From contig MEGH01000099.1 in the NCBI GenBank assembly GCA_001725415.1, positions 26,967 to 90,966 on the forward strand: a DNA stretch of 64,000 bases, given 5' to 3'. Below the pieces are notes generated by a model. That model saw only the letters and a list, made by a program, of their open reading frames with translations, was not told the DNA's origin and did not search any database. This document shows, in pieces, positions 1 to 8,110 of the stretch (the stretch's first letter is position 1; each line of letters starts with the position of its first letter). A program made the translations under genes and the position numbers. This DNA comes from Pseudonocardia sp. SCN 73-27. GTDB taxonomy: Bacteria; Actinomycetota; Actinomycetes; Mycobacteriales; Pseudonocardiaceae.

Positions 1-95
1 CACGACCTGGGTCCCTGTCGGGAATTCGCGCGGCTGCCTATCGTCGGCCGGGCGGTCCGTCGGGCCGGTCCCACCACCTGGCCCCAGGAGCCGAC

Positions 96-1358
96 ATGCG
101 CCGCGCCCGCCTCGCTGCCATCGCCGTCGTGACGGCCGCGGTGCTCGCAGGATGCGCCTCCGCACCATCGGCTCCGCCTCCGGCAGGCTCGCCCGGCCTT
201 GTCACGCAGGACCCGGCGACGTTCCTCCCGCTGGTGATCACCCCGAACGATCAGCCGCCGTCGCCTGTCCGCGGCACCGACGGCCGTTTCCACGTCGCCT
301 ACGAACTGCAGGTGCTCAACGCCGGGCCGCGGCCGGCGACGCTCACCTCGGTCGAGTCGCTCGCCGACGGACCGGACGGGCGAGTCGTCGGCTCCCTCGA
401 CGGGCCTGCGGTGACGGCACGATCACTGATGGTCGGCGACTACCCGCTCCCACCCGTCCCGGTCACGGAGATCCCCGCAGGCCGCACCATCCTGCTGATC
501 CTCGACGACGTCTTCGACTCCCGCGAGGCAGCGCCCGCCGCGATCGTGCACCGTGTCCGGGCCACCTTCGGGCCCCTGCCGCCCGGGCAGGCCGAGTTCG
601 CGAACAACTTCCCAGCGTCGAGCGAACAGGTCACCTCCCAACCGGTACGGGTCGACGGCCGCGCCCCGGTCGTGGTGGGGCCGCCGCTGGCCGGACCGGA
701 CTGGGTCGCCGTCAACGCGTGCTGCGAGCTCTCACCCCACCGCGGCGCGATGGTGCCGTTGAACGGCCGCATCAACGGCGCCGAGCGCTACGCGGTCGAC
801 TGGTCGCGGTTCGACCTGGCCCGCCGCCCGATCGTCGACTTCGCCGCAGGCACGCAGGCCACCTTCACCGGCGACCCGACGCGCAACGAGGACTACTTCA
901 CCTTCGACCAGCCGGTTCTCGCCGTCGCCGACGCGACCGTCGTCGCCGTCGTCTCCGACCTCCCCGAGGCCGCACCGCACCAGTTCCTGAGCCTCCCGGT
1001 GAACGACCTGGGAGGGAACCGGATCGTCCTCGACCTCGGCAACGGCGTGTTCGCCTTCTACGGCCATCTCAAGACGGGGTCGCCGGAGGTTCGCGTCGGC
1101 GACCCCGTCCGGCGGGGGCAGGAGATCGCGCGCACCGGGAACTCCGGCAACACCAGCGAGTCGCACCTGCACTTCGGACTCATGGACACCCCGGCACCGC
1201 TCACCGCGACCAACGTACCGTTCGAGATCGACACCCTGACCTACGTCGGAACCGTGACCCCCGAGACCGTGCTGGCGGACCCTCCTCCGGGCGTCCGCTC
1301 CGGGGAGCTCCCCCTGATCAACAGCGCCGTCGACTTTCCCGAGGCCCCACCGAGGTAG
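96..1358 (+). CDS. M23-family (LytM/peptidase-like) lipoprotein
   Basis: A 420-residue exported lipoprotein. The N-terminus is a lipoprotein signal (RR-rich start, hydrophobic run, VLAGC with the lipidated Cys at residue 20), so it should be anchored outside the membrane. The C-terminal half has the peptidoglycan-hydrolase M23 fold signature: a glycine-rich GNRIVLDLGNG strand, YGHL, and SHLHFG (His357 and His359), the HxH zinc/catalytic pair. The other M23 zinc motif (HxxxD) is not clear: the corresponding stretch reads RYAVDWSRFD, with Arg where His is expected. It may therefore be a degenerate, non-hydrolytic or altered member. The first ~190 residues are an Ig-like/unknown extracellular region. 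It stands alone, convergent with the ClC gene. Confidence 0.75.
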   Translation: MRRARLAAIAVVTAAVLAGCASAPSAPPPAGSPGLVTQDPATFLPLVITPNDQPPSPVRGTDGRFHVAYELQVLNAGPRPATLTSVESLADGPDGRVVGSLDGPAVTARSLMVGDYPLPPVPVTEIPAGRTILLILDDVFDSREAAPAAIVHRVRATFGPLPPGQAEFANNFPASSEQVTSQPVRVDGRAPVVVGPPLAGPDWVAVNACCELSPHRGAMVPLNGRINGAERYAVDWSRFDLARRPIVDFAAGTQATFTGDPTRNEDYFTFDQPVLAVADATVVAVVSDLPEAAPHQFLSLPVNDLGGNRIVLDLGNGVFAFYGHLKTGSPEVRVGDPVRRGQEIARTGNSGNTSESHLHFGLMDTPAPLTATNVPFEIDTLTYVGTVTPETVLADPPPGVRSGELPLINSAVDFPEAPPR

Positions 1359-1407
1359 CCCGGCGCGGAGGAATCCGGCGCGGCGTCGCGAGGCCGGCAC
1401 CCCGAGG

Positions 1408-2790
1408 TCACTCCCCCTGCGTCGCGCCTGATGCCGGCGTCGGAGGGTCCGCCGGTCCCGTCGCGGCGTCCGCCTGCCTGCGGCGGGCCAGGAGGAACTT
1501 CACGCTCTCCATGGCGAGGAAGGCGGTGACGACGGCGATGAGGACGGGGGCGGTCTGCAGGGCTCCCACCTGGGTCAGGAACGCGGTCAGCAGCACCATG
1601 GTGAACGGTGCCGCCACCATCGCCCCCGGAAGCGCGGCGAGCATGCAGCTGAACGCCAGTCCGAGGGGCACACCGGGTATCACCTCGTGCACGAGCAACC
1701 CGGCCACCCCGCCCATGAACAGCGCCGGGAAGATGGGGCCGCCCACGAAGCCGCTGCCCTGGCTGACCGCGAAGGTGAGCATCTTCGCGACGAGTACGGC
1801 GACGAGCAGCCCCAGCCCGAGCGCTCCTGCGCCGAGCATCGTCTTGAGCTGGTCCGAGCCGCTGAACATGGTCAGCGGCAGGACCACACCGACGACCCCG
1901 AAGATCACCCCGCCCAGCACGGACTTGACGACGTCCGGGACCTGCAACCGGTCGAACAGCGTCGCCGCCCCGCGGACGAAGACGGCCAACACCGTCACCA
2001 GCACGGCCGCGAACAGGCCGAGGGGGATCGCGGCGAGCAGGTGCCAGTCCTCGAACCCGTATTGGGGCACCGTGTACTCGCCGAGGAAGACCGCTCCGGC
2101 GATCGCGAAGTAGACGCCGAACGAGACGCTGGACGCCACGATCTGCGTGGCGAGGGCCTTGGTGAACCGCTGCCCGCCGGGGCGCGCGATCTCCATGATC
2201 AGCATCACGACGATGACGGTGCTGGAGAACAACCCGCCGTAGGCGCCTGCGAAGCCGGCGAGGGTGTTCGCCTGGGCGTCGGCCTTCGCGAGCTTTCGCC
2301 GCCGGGCGAGCCAGGTGCCCGCCCCGCCACCCATCGACCCCAGCGCCTTCTCCGGACCGAGGCTGGCGCCGCCGATCAGCGACACCAGGGAGACGGCCAC
2401 GATCCCGGGCACCAGCTTCGTCTCGACGGACCCGGTCTGCAGATCGTCGAACAGGCCGGGGGTCGTCCAGGGCAGGCGGGTCAGCCGGCGCGCGATGCCG
2501 ACCGCGACACCCGCGGCAGCGGCGACCGCCACCCACCACCAGTGCCCGCCGAGCCATCCCGGGTCGGCAGCGTCGTACCACTTGCCCCCGAAGGTGATCG
2601 CTCCGACGAAGATCAGCGCGGCGAACGCCCCGAACACCCCGAGGACCACCGCGTACCCGACCAGGGCCCAGAACTCCGGCCTCTGCAGTGCCGGTGACGT
2701 CGGCGGTGTCGGTGCCGCGCTCACGACGTCGGCCTCGGCGGGCTCGAGCCCGGGCGTCGGTCGCCCACACGCGGCCGGAGTCCTGGGCAT
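1408..2790 (-). CDS. ClC-type voltage-gated chloride channel / Cl-/H+ antiporter
   Basis: About 460 residues with roughly 10-11 hydrophobic segments. Family motifs are visible: LGPEKALGSMGG (the GxEGP-type loop, keeping the gating Glu) and GSGFVGGPIFPALFMGG (the GxFxP selectivity loop). Members move chloride across the cytoplasmic membrane, often coupled to protons. The ATG at 2790 is preceded by a GAGTGGG Shine-Dalgarno-like stretch. An upstream in-frame extension to 2892 is possible but reads as low-complexity leader. There is no obvious operon partner. The gene converges on the M23 lipoprotein with a 49-bp gap. Confidence 0.85.
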   Translation of the reverse strand: MPRTPAACGRPTPGLEPAEADVVSAAPTPPTSPALQRPEFWALVGYAVVLGVFGAFAALIFVGAITFGGKWYDAADPGWLGGHWWWVAVAAAAGVAVGIARRLTRLPWTTPGLFDDLQTGSVETKLVPGIVAVSLVSLIGGASLGPEKALGSMGGGAGTWLARRRKLAKADAQANTLAGFAGAYGGLFSSTVIVVMLIMEIARPGGQRFTKALATQIVASSVSFGVYFAIAGAVFLGEYTVPQYGFEDWHLLAAIPLGLFAAVLVTVLAVFVRGAATLFDRLQVPDVVKSVLGGVIFGVVGVVLPLTMFSGSDQLKTMLGAGALGLGLLVAVLVAKMLTFAVSQGSGFVGGPIFPALFMGGVAGLLVHEVIPGVPLGLAFSCMLAALPGAMVAAPFTMVLLTAFLTQVGALQTAPVLIAVVTAFLAMESVKFLLARRRQADAATGPADPPTPASGATQGE

Positions 2791-2857
2791 CGCCCACTCA
2801 TGCGTCACCGACTCTCTGACGACGAAGGTCCTGCCGGGCCCGGCCGCAGCCCGCCCG

Positions 2858-3110
2858 TCACCGACACCGTGTGACCGTTGTCCGTCCGACACATCGTCCG
2901 TCGTGGGTGACAGGCTGCGCGCAGGCGCGAGCGATCAGCCATGAGGCGATGTGCTCGGCGACGGCGGCTGCCGTCACCTCGGGGTGATCGACGTGCGCGT
3001 TGTACCCGGCCCCGGCGAGCTCGTGGACGTCGACGCCGAACCGCTCCTCGTCCGTCATCGCCGCGGGTCGTGGTGGGCACCGTGGAGCCGGTGCACGACG
3101 CCGGTCGCCC
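2858..3110 (-). pseudogene. C-terminal remnant of an alpha/beta hydrolase
   Basis: The minus strand reads as the tail of an alpha/beta hydrolase in two frames. One frame has a GVVHRLHGAHHDP stretch (the usual strand and Asp region before the catalytic acid). After a frameshift near 3055 the other has HELAGAGYNAHVDHPEV followed by a helix (the usual catalytic-His region). No N-terminal half or nucleophile elbow is present. This is gene debris next to the P450 fragment on the other strand. The family assignment rests on pattern only. Confidence 0.4.
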
Positions 3111-3289
3111 GGATTCTGCCTCGGACGCCCGCCGGTCGTGATCTCCTGGTGATCGGCGGTGCCATGGGCAGAATGTGCGGGGCGGGAGCGGAAGGCGCCT
3201 CCCGGACCCGGATTCCGGAGCTGCTGATGGCCGTCGTCCCGAACGTGTTCGATCCCCGGATCTTCGCCCGGCGCGTTCCGCACGAGGCC

Positions 3290-3751
3290 TTCCGCCGGGC
3301 GGTGTGCTGGCGCTGTGCGAGCATCCGGAGCAGCAGCTCCTTCTCCGTGAGCGGCCCGAGCCGCTCGGAAGCGCGATCGAGGAGATGCTGCGCTGGCATC
3401 CGCCCGTCCTGTCCTTCCGGCGGACGGCGACCCGGACGACCGAACTGGCCGGCCGGCACATCCGCCGCGGCGACAAGGTCGTCGTCTACCACGTGTCGGC
3501 GCACTACGACGAGCGGCAGTTCCCCGACCCGATGCGCTTCGACATCACCCGCGAGCGACCCCAACGACCACCTGGCGTTCGGGAACGGGCCGCACTCGTG
3601 CCTCGGCGCACACTTCGCCCGACTGCAGATGCGGGTGTTCTTCACCGAACTGCTGCACCGGCTCCCGCCGGTGTCCCTGGCCGGCGAGCCGAAGCGGCTG
3701 ACCTCCAACTTCATCAACGGCCTCACCCACCTGCCGATCGGTTGGGGCTGA
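3290..3751 (+). pseudogene. Cytochrome P450 C-terminal remnant, frameshifted
   Basis: Only the C-terminal third of a P450 is left. Frame 1 carries ALCEHPEQ, IEEMLRW (K-helix region) and an RRTATRTTELAG strand down to RFDITRE. Near 3555 the frame changes, and the heme loop FGNGPHSCLGAHFARLQ continues with the axial Cys intact, ending GLTHLPIGWG. The N-terminal ~250 residues, including the oxygen-binding I-helix, are missing, so it cannot be a working enzyme. The flanking sequence on the other strand is also debris. I see no gene in 3752-4063 downstream. Confidence 0.75.
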
Positions 3752-4063
3752 CCGAGTCACGTCGACCGGCAGGACGGCGCCCACTCTCGACGGGTGATGC
3801 CGCGCGGCGCACCCGTCCGCAGCCTCGGTCAGGGCGATGCGCAGGGGAGGCGGGGTGAGCAGAGTCGGCTTCGGCACCGACGAACGGACGGCCTCGGCTT
3901 CAGCGATTGCCTGGGAGAGCCGCATCGAGGAAGTCGGTCGCCCCTTCGCGGCAGCCGACGCTCCTTGCCCTCGCGCCGGCCCGTCAGCGCGACGACGACA
4001 CGAGCAGCGGGCGCCGTCGCTGTGCTGGTCGAACTGCGGACCGACGTCGTCCGTCGATATCTG

Positions 4064-5605
4064 CTACTTCTTCTCGATGGCCAGATGACGGGGATGTGTG
4101 CCGGCCGGTGACAGGTCGGGTGTCCGGTCCGCGAGCGAGAGCAGCTCGGCGTAGCGGCCGAGCATCTGCTCGCTCACATGACGATAGAACTCCGGCAGGG
4201 CGGCGGTACGGCCCTCGTGGAACGCCAGGAACTCGGGGTCGGACCGCAGCAGGCTGAGAATGCGCCGGAAGCTTCTGATGTCGGCGCGGAAGCTCGCCGT
4301 GCGGGCCCGGTGGACGTACCCGATGATCCGGTTCGAGGTGGTAGTGAGGCGGCGGCGCAGCATCGCCGGGGACGCCGCGTGCGCGTAGAGCTCGACGAGC
4401 TTCTCGTAGTAGGTCACCGGGTCGTAGTGCTTGATGGTCGTCACCAGGTAGGGCGCGTAGTAGAAGCTGAACGGCATGGCCTCGAGGATGCGTCCGCCGG
4501 CGGCGAGCTCGTCGTGCAGCGGGGTGCCACCGAACGGCACGGGGATGTTGATCGTCGGAAAGGCGAACGGGGCCAGGTCCATGAAACGCTTGGTCAGTTC
4601 GACCGGTTCCTCGCCCTGGTCGGTGTCCAGCCCGAACATGAAGTTCGCCTGCAGGTAGGGCACGTTCTCGGCCAGCTGGGCGAAGTGCGCGGCGACCCGC
4701 TCGACCTTCCCCGCCCCGCCGCTACGGCCCACACCGGCCTTGTTCGAGTAGTCGGTCCACGACTCGACGCCCGGCGCGACCATCGCGCAGTTCGTGTCCT
4801 TCAGCCGTCGCGGCCGATCGCCGCGCAACACGGTGAGCGAGCTCTCGATGATGTACGGCGGCCGCTCGCCGGGAGGCTGGGCCTCGAGGGTCTCGAAGAC
4901 ATCGTCGAACTTCACGGCGAAGTTGGGGTCGTGGAACACGATGAGCCGGCCCGGCAGGTGCCGCCCGAGGTAGCGCAGGTCGGCACTGAGCCGGTCGGCC
5001 GGTAGCGGTCGGTACGTGCTGCTCCAATCGATGCAGAAGTCACACCGGTATGGGCAGCCCATGCTCGCGAGCATGGGCACTGCCGAGAGCAGCAACGGCT
5101 TGCGGCCCCAGAAGAATGCCGACGAGCGGATCTCGGGCATCCGCTCCTCGACGGTCGGTACGTCGTCGAACGGTTGAGCGGCCGAGATGACGGCGCCAGG
5201 ATCGAACTGTCCAGCCAGGATGTCGCTGACCAGCGCCGGATCGCACTCCCTGACGACCAGGTCGAAGAAACGCAGGCAGTCCACCGGGAACGCCTTGGCG
5301 TGCGGGCCGCCGATCACCGTGCGGACGCCGGCCCGGCGGTAGAGCTTGGCCAACGCGTAGGCGAGGTGGCTGACCTGGGTGTAGCAGGAGATGAACACCA
5401 CATCCAGGTCGGCCGGAAGCAGACGGTGCGGCCGGCCGAGGCCGTAGTACGTGGCGTAGAACGTCTCGTGCCCCATCCGCCGGCACCACACCGAGATGGC
5501 CTGCGGAGTGATGCTCGCGTACTGCTTGGTGATCAACAGCTGATAGCCGAGATCCACCGGGCGCCGGGCCGGCGGACCCAGAAGATCGAGGATTCCAATT
5601 CTCAC
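4064..5605 (-). CDS. Cobalamin-binding-domain radical SAM enzyme
   Basis: A 513-residue class B (B12-type) radical SAM protein. Residues 1-150 look like the Rossmann B12-binding domain (RIGILDLLG start, VVFISCYTQ and VIGGPHAKAFP), without an obvious DxHxxG axial-His motif. The radical SAM domain begins near 180 with CPYRCDFC (Cys184, Cys188, Cys191), which binds the 4Fe-4S cluster. The ~150-residue C-terminal extension is unassigned. Such enzymes do SAM-dependent radical chemistry such as C-methylation or ring formation. The substrate cannot be read from context because no biosynthetic partners flank it. The GTG at 5605 is preferred because GAGGGGGG lies 7 nt upstream; an earlier GTG at 5638 lacks this. 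Confidence 0.8.
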   Translation of the reverse strand: MRIGILDLLGPPARRPVDLGYQLLITKQYASITPQAISVWCRRMGHETFYATYYGLGRPHRLLPADLDVVFISCYTQVSHLAYALAKLYRRAGVRTVIGGPHAKAFPVDCLRFFDLVVRECDPALVSDILAGQFDPGAVISAAQPFDDVPTVEERMPEIRSSAFFWGRKPLLLSAVPMLASMGCPYRCDFCIDWSSTYRPLPADRLSADLRYLGRHLPGRLIVFHDPNFAVKFDDVFETLEAQPPGERPPYIIESSLTVLRGDRPRRLKDTNCAMVAPGVESWTDYSNKAGVGRSGGAGKVERVAAHFAQLAENVPYLQANFMFGLDTDQGEEPVELTKRFMDLAPFAFPTINIPVPFGGTPLHDELAAGGRILEAMPFSFYYAPYLVTTIKHYDPVTYYEKLVELYAHAASPAMLRRRLTTTSNRIIGYVHRARTASFRADIRSFRRILSLLRSDPEFLAFHEGRTAALPEFYRHVSEQMLGRYAELLSLADRTPDLSPAGTHPRHLAIEKK

Positions 5606-5862
5606 AACATGCCCCCCTCGCCGGTCGAGCATGACCACAAGGCGACGCGCGCATCCTGGTCAGCGTTACAGCGTCTCACGTTCACCGCGGCCTGGGAGCT
5701 GCCTCCAACATTGACGTCCCTACTGCTCGGCCGCCGCCGGCGACGGGCCTTCGGCACACCCCCTGCATCACGGCAGCGCCATCACGGCCACGCCGTCTGT
5801 GTGTTTCGTTCCTGGCACCGCCGAGTGCAGGCTGGTTTCCGCAGGCGGTTGACGCACGCGTG

Positions 5863-5892
5863 CACGCCCGACGGATCGTCGGCTCGGGCGTG
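5863..5892 (-). terminator. Hairpin terminator after the MFS gene
   Basis: A perfect 9-bp stem (CACGCCCGA/TCGGGCGTG) with a 12-nt loop lies just past the MFS stop codon on the minus strand. It has no clear U-tract, as is common in actinobacteria. The rest of 5606-5862 shows no gene. Confidence 0.55.
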
Positions 5893-5902
5893 CTGCAATA
5901 CG

Positions 5903-7237
5903 TTACGCATTGGCTGCGGGCTCGGCCGGCGAGGCCGTTGATTCGGTGACGTCGTCCGGGCGGTGGGGGCTGCGGAGGGCCAGCGTGGCGATCAGACTGA
6001 CGAGCGCGGCGACCGCCACGTACCCCGCCACCGCGGTGAGACCCCCGGTCGAGCTCGCCAGCAGCGTCGCGACGATGGGAGCACACGCGCCGCCCAGAAC
6101 CCCGCTGATCCCGTACGCGACAGAGGCGCCGCTGTATCGCACCTCGGCCGGGAAGGCCTCGGTGAGGTAGGCGCCGTACGGCCCCGTCATCAGGGCGATG
6201 GTCAGCGCGGCGACGATCGACCCGACGAAGACGCCGACCGTCGAACCCGACTCCACCAGAGCGAAGTAGGGGAACGCCCACACGCCCATGGCCACGATCC
6301 CCGCGACGAGGACCGGCCTGCGGCCGTAGCGCCCGGCCAGCACCGCCGCGAGCGGGAGGGCCACGCTCCAGAGCAGCGCGGCGACCATCGTGACCGTCAG
6401 CATCGTCGAGGCACTGTGCAGCTTCGCCTGCGCGGCGTACCCGAGCACGAAGGCGAGGAGGAGGTTGCCCAGCACCGAGGCCGCGATGGTGACCCCGGAG
6501 GCCGGGACCCAGATCCGCGGGGCACGGAACACGTCCGCGATCGGGGCGCGTCGGACCGTGTTCCGCGCCCGCAGCCGCTCGAACTCGGGGCTCTCGTCGA
6601 TCTTCAGGCGGATCACCAGGCCGACTACGACGAGCACAGCGCTGGCGAAGAACGGGATCCGCCAGCCCCAGGCCACGAAGCCCTCGTCCCCGGTGGACAG
6701 CCGCACGAGAAGGAACACCATGCTGGACAGGACCACGCCCAGCGGCAGGCCGACCTGGGGCAGAGAGCTGAACAGCGTCCGCTGCGCGGGCGTCTTGGCG
6801 TGCTCGAGGGCCAGCAGCGTCGCACCGCCCCATTCGCCACCGACCGCGAGCCCCTGCGCGAGCCGCACCACCACGAGGAGGATCGGGGCGCCGACGCCGA
6901 TGGTCTCGTAGGTCGGGAGCACACCGATCAGCGCCGTCCCGATCCCCATCACGAGCAGGGACAGCACCAGCATCTTCTTGCGGCCGACCCGGTCCCCGAA
7001 ATGTCCGATCAGTGCGCCGCCGATGGGCCGGGCGACGAAGCCGATGGCGAAGGTCGACAGCGCGGCCAGCGTGCTCGCCAGGCTGGACGTGCTCGGGAAG
7101 AACTGCGGGGCGAACACCAGCGTGGCCGCCAGCGCGTAGATGAAGAAGTCGTACCACTCGATGGTGGTGCCGATCAGGCCGGCGACCGCGACCCGCCAGG
7201 GACGGCCGGTCCTCGTCGCGGAGGTGGTGTCAGACAT
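5903..7237 (-). CDS. MFS transporter, metabolite:H+ symporter (MHS) type
   Basis: A 444-residue, 12-TM permease. IGTTIEWYDFFIYALAA in TM1, RPIGGALIGHFGDRVGRKK in the loop 2-3 signature, and RLAQGLAVGGEWGGA in TM4 are hallmarks of the ShiA/ProP-like metabolite:H+ symporters. These import organic acids, often aromatic or dicarboxylic, with protons. It is the last gene of the run reductase-permease (21-bp gap), so it probably imports the substrate of the aromatic catabolic region, but the substrate is inferred. A hairpin follows the stop. Confidence 0.88.
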   Translation of the reverse strand: MSDTTSATRTGRPWRVAVAGLIGTTIEWYDFFIYALAATLVFAPQFFPSTSSLASTLAALSTFAIGFVARPIGGALIGHFGDRVGRKKMLVLSLLVMGIGTALIGVLPTYETIGVGAPILLVVVRLAQGLAVGGEWGGATLLALEHAKTPAQRTLFSSLPQVGLPLGVVLSSMVFLLVRLSTGDEGFVAWGWRIPFFASAVLVVVGLVIRLKIDESPEFERLRARNTVRRAPIADVFRAPRIWVPASGVTIAASVLGNLLLAFVLGYAAQAKLHSASTMLTVTMVAALLWSVALPLAAVLAGRYGRRPVLVAGIVAMGVWAFPYFALVESGSTVGVFVGSIVAALTIALMTGPYGAYLTEAFPAEVRYSGASVAYGISGVLGGACAPIVATLLASSTGGLTAVAGYVAVAALVSLIATLALRSPHRPDDVTESTASPAEPAANA

Positions 7238-7258
7238 CGTTGTCCTCTCGGGGTGGTG

Positions 7259-8110
7259 TCAGAGGTCGAGCACGAGCCGGGAGCCGAGGCATCGCGAGAC
7301 GCACGGCAGGAACCGGTCCCCCGCGGCCTGTTCCTCGTCCGTCAGCACGGAGTCGCGGTGATCGGGGACGCCGGCCACCACCGTGGTCTCGCAGGTTCCG
7401 CAGGTGCCCTCCTCACACGAGGTGAGGAGGTCGACGCCGGCCGCCGGCAGGACGTCGGCGATCGACCGGTCGGCGGGCACGAAGTACTCCGAGCCCGTCG
7501 AGGCGATCGTCACCGTGAACGCACGGTCCACGGCGGCCGGAGCCACGTCCTTGGGCGCGAAGCGCTCCGTTCGCAGCGGGAGCCCGCGGGCGGCGCACGC
7601 CGCCTCGGCGGCGGCGAGCATCGATTCGGGACCGCAGCAGTAGACGACGGTGCCGGGTGCGAGCGGGTCGAGCGCCGCCGCGAGGTCGAGCGGCCCGGAC
7701 TCGTCCTGCGGGACGACGGTGAGTCGCCCGCCCGCGACGTCGGCCAGCTCGTCGAGGTAGGCCATCGTGGACCGGCTGCGGCCGCCGTAGTGCATCGCCC
7801 ACTCGGCCCCGGCCGCCGCCGCCCTGCGGACCATGGTCAGCAGGGAGGTGACGCCGATGCCACCCGCGAGGAACAGGTAGCGCGCCGCCGGCTCCAGCGG
7901 GAAGTGGTTGCGTGGCCCGCGCACGGTGAGCTTGTCGCCTTCGTCGATGTCGTCGTGCAGGCGCGCCGACCCCCCGCGGCCCGCCTGCCGGCGCAGCAAC
8001 GCGATCCGGTAGCGCAGCTCCTCACCCGCCACCGCGCGCAGCGCGAACTCCACGACGTCGTCGGCGAGCCGGGTGCGCGCCTCGACGACGACCCGGATCT
8101 CGCCCGTCAT
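7259..8110 (-). CDS. Phthalate-dioxygenase-reductase-like ferredoxin reductase, shortened
   Basis: A 283-residue oxidoreductase of the PDR/VanB type: flavin domain, NAD(P)H domain (LFLAGGIGVTSLL; YCCGPESML) and a C-terminal plant-type 2Fe-2S domain with CEEGTCGTCET and the distal Cys in FLPCVSR. Its start overlaps the P450 stop by ATGA, so the two are co-expressed and it is the likely electron donor to that P450. Odd: the normal segment carrying GAHIxV and the FMN-binding RxYSL motif is missing. The sequence jumps from LRAVAGEEL to RYRIALLRRQAGRGGS, an in-frame gap of roughly 35 residues. FMN binding is therefore doubtful. Confidence 0.8.
   Translation of the reverse strand: MTGEIRVVVEARTRLADDVVEFALRAVAGEELRYRIALLRRQAGRGGSARLHDDIDEGDKLTVRGPRNHFPLEPAARYLFLAGGIGVTSLLTMVRRAAAAGAEWAMHYGGRSRSTMAYLDELADVAGGRLTVVPQDESGPLDLAAALDPLAPGTVVYCCGPESMLAAAEAACAARGLPLRTERFAPKDVAPAAVDRAFTVTIASTGSEYFVPADRSIADVLPAAGVDLLTSCEEGTCGTCETTVVAGVPDHRDSVLTDEEQAAGDRFLPCVSRCLGSRLVLDL

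Noticed and set aside
1370-1400. Terminator hairpin between the M23 and ClC genes
   Set aside because: Only a weak 5-bp CCGGC/GCCGG pairing is visible, which is expected by chance at this GC content.
1241-2797. Long Arg-rich reading frames overlapping the ClC gene and many other genes
   Set aside because: They are frame shadows of GC-rich coding DNA: extreme Arg/Pro/Gly content, no motifs, no ribosome-binding sites.
3794-4257. Small plus-strand genes upstream of and antisense to the radical SAM gene
   Set aside because: No ribosome-binding site, no recognisable motif, and composition like non-coding GC-rich DNA.
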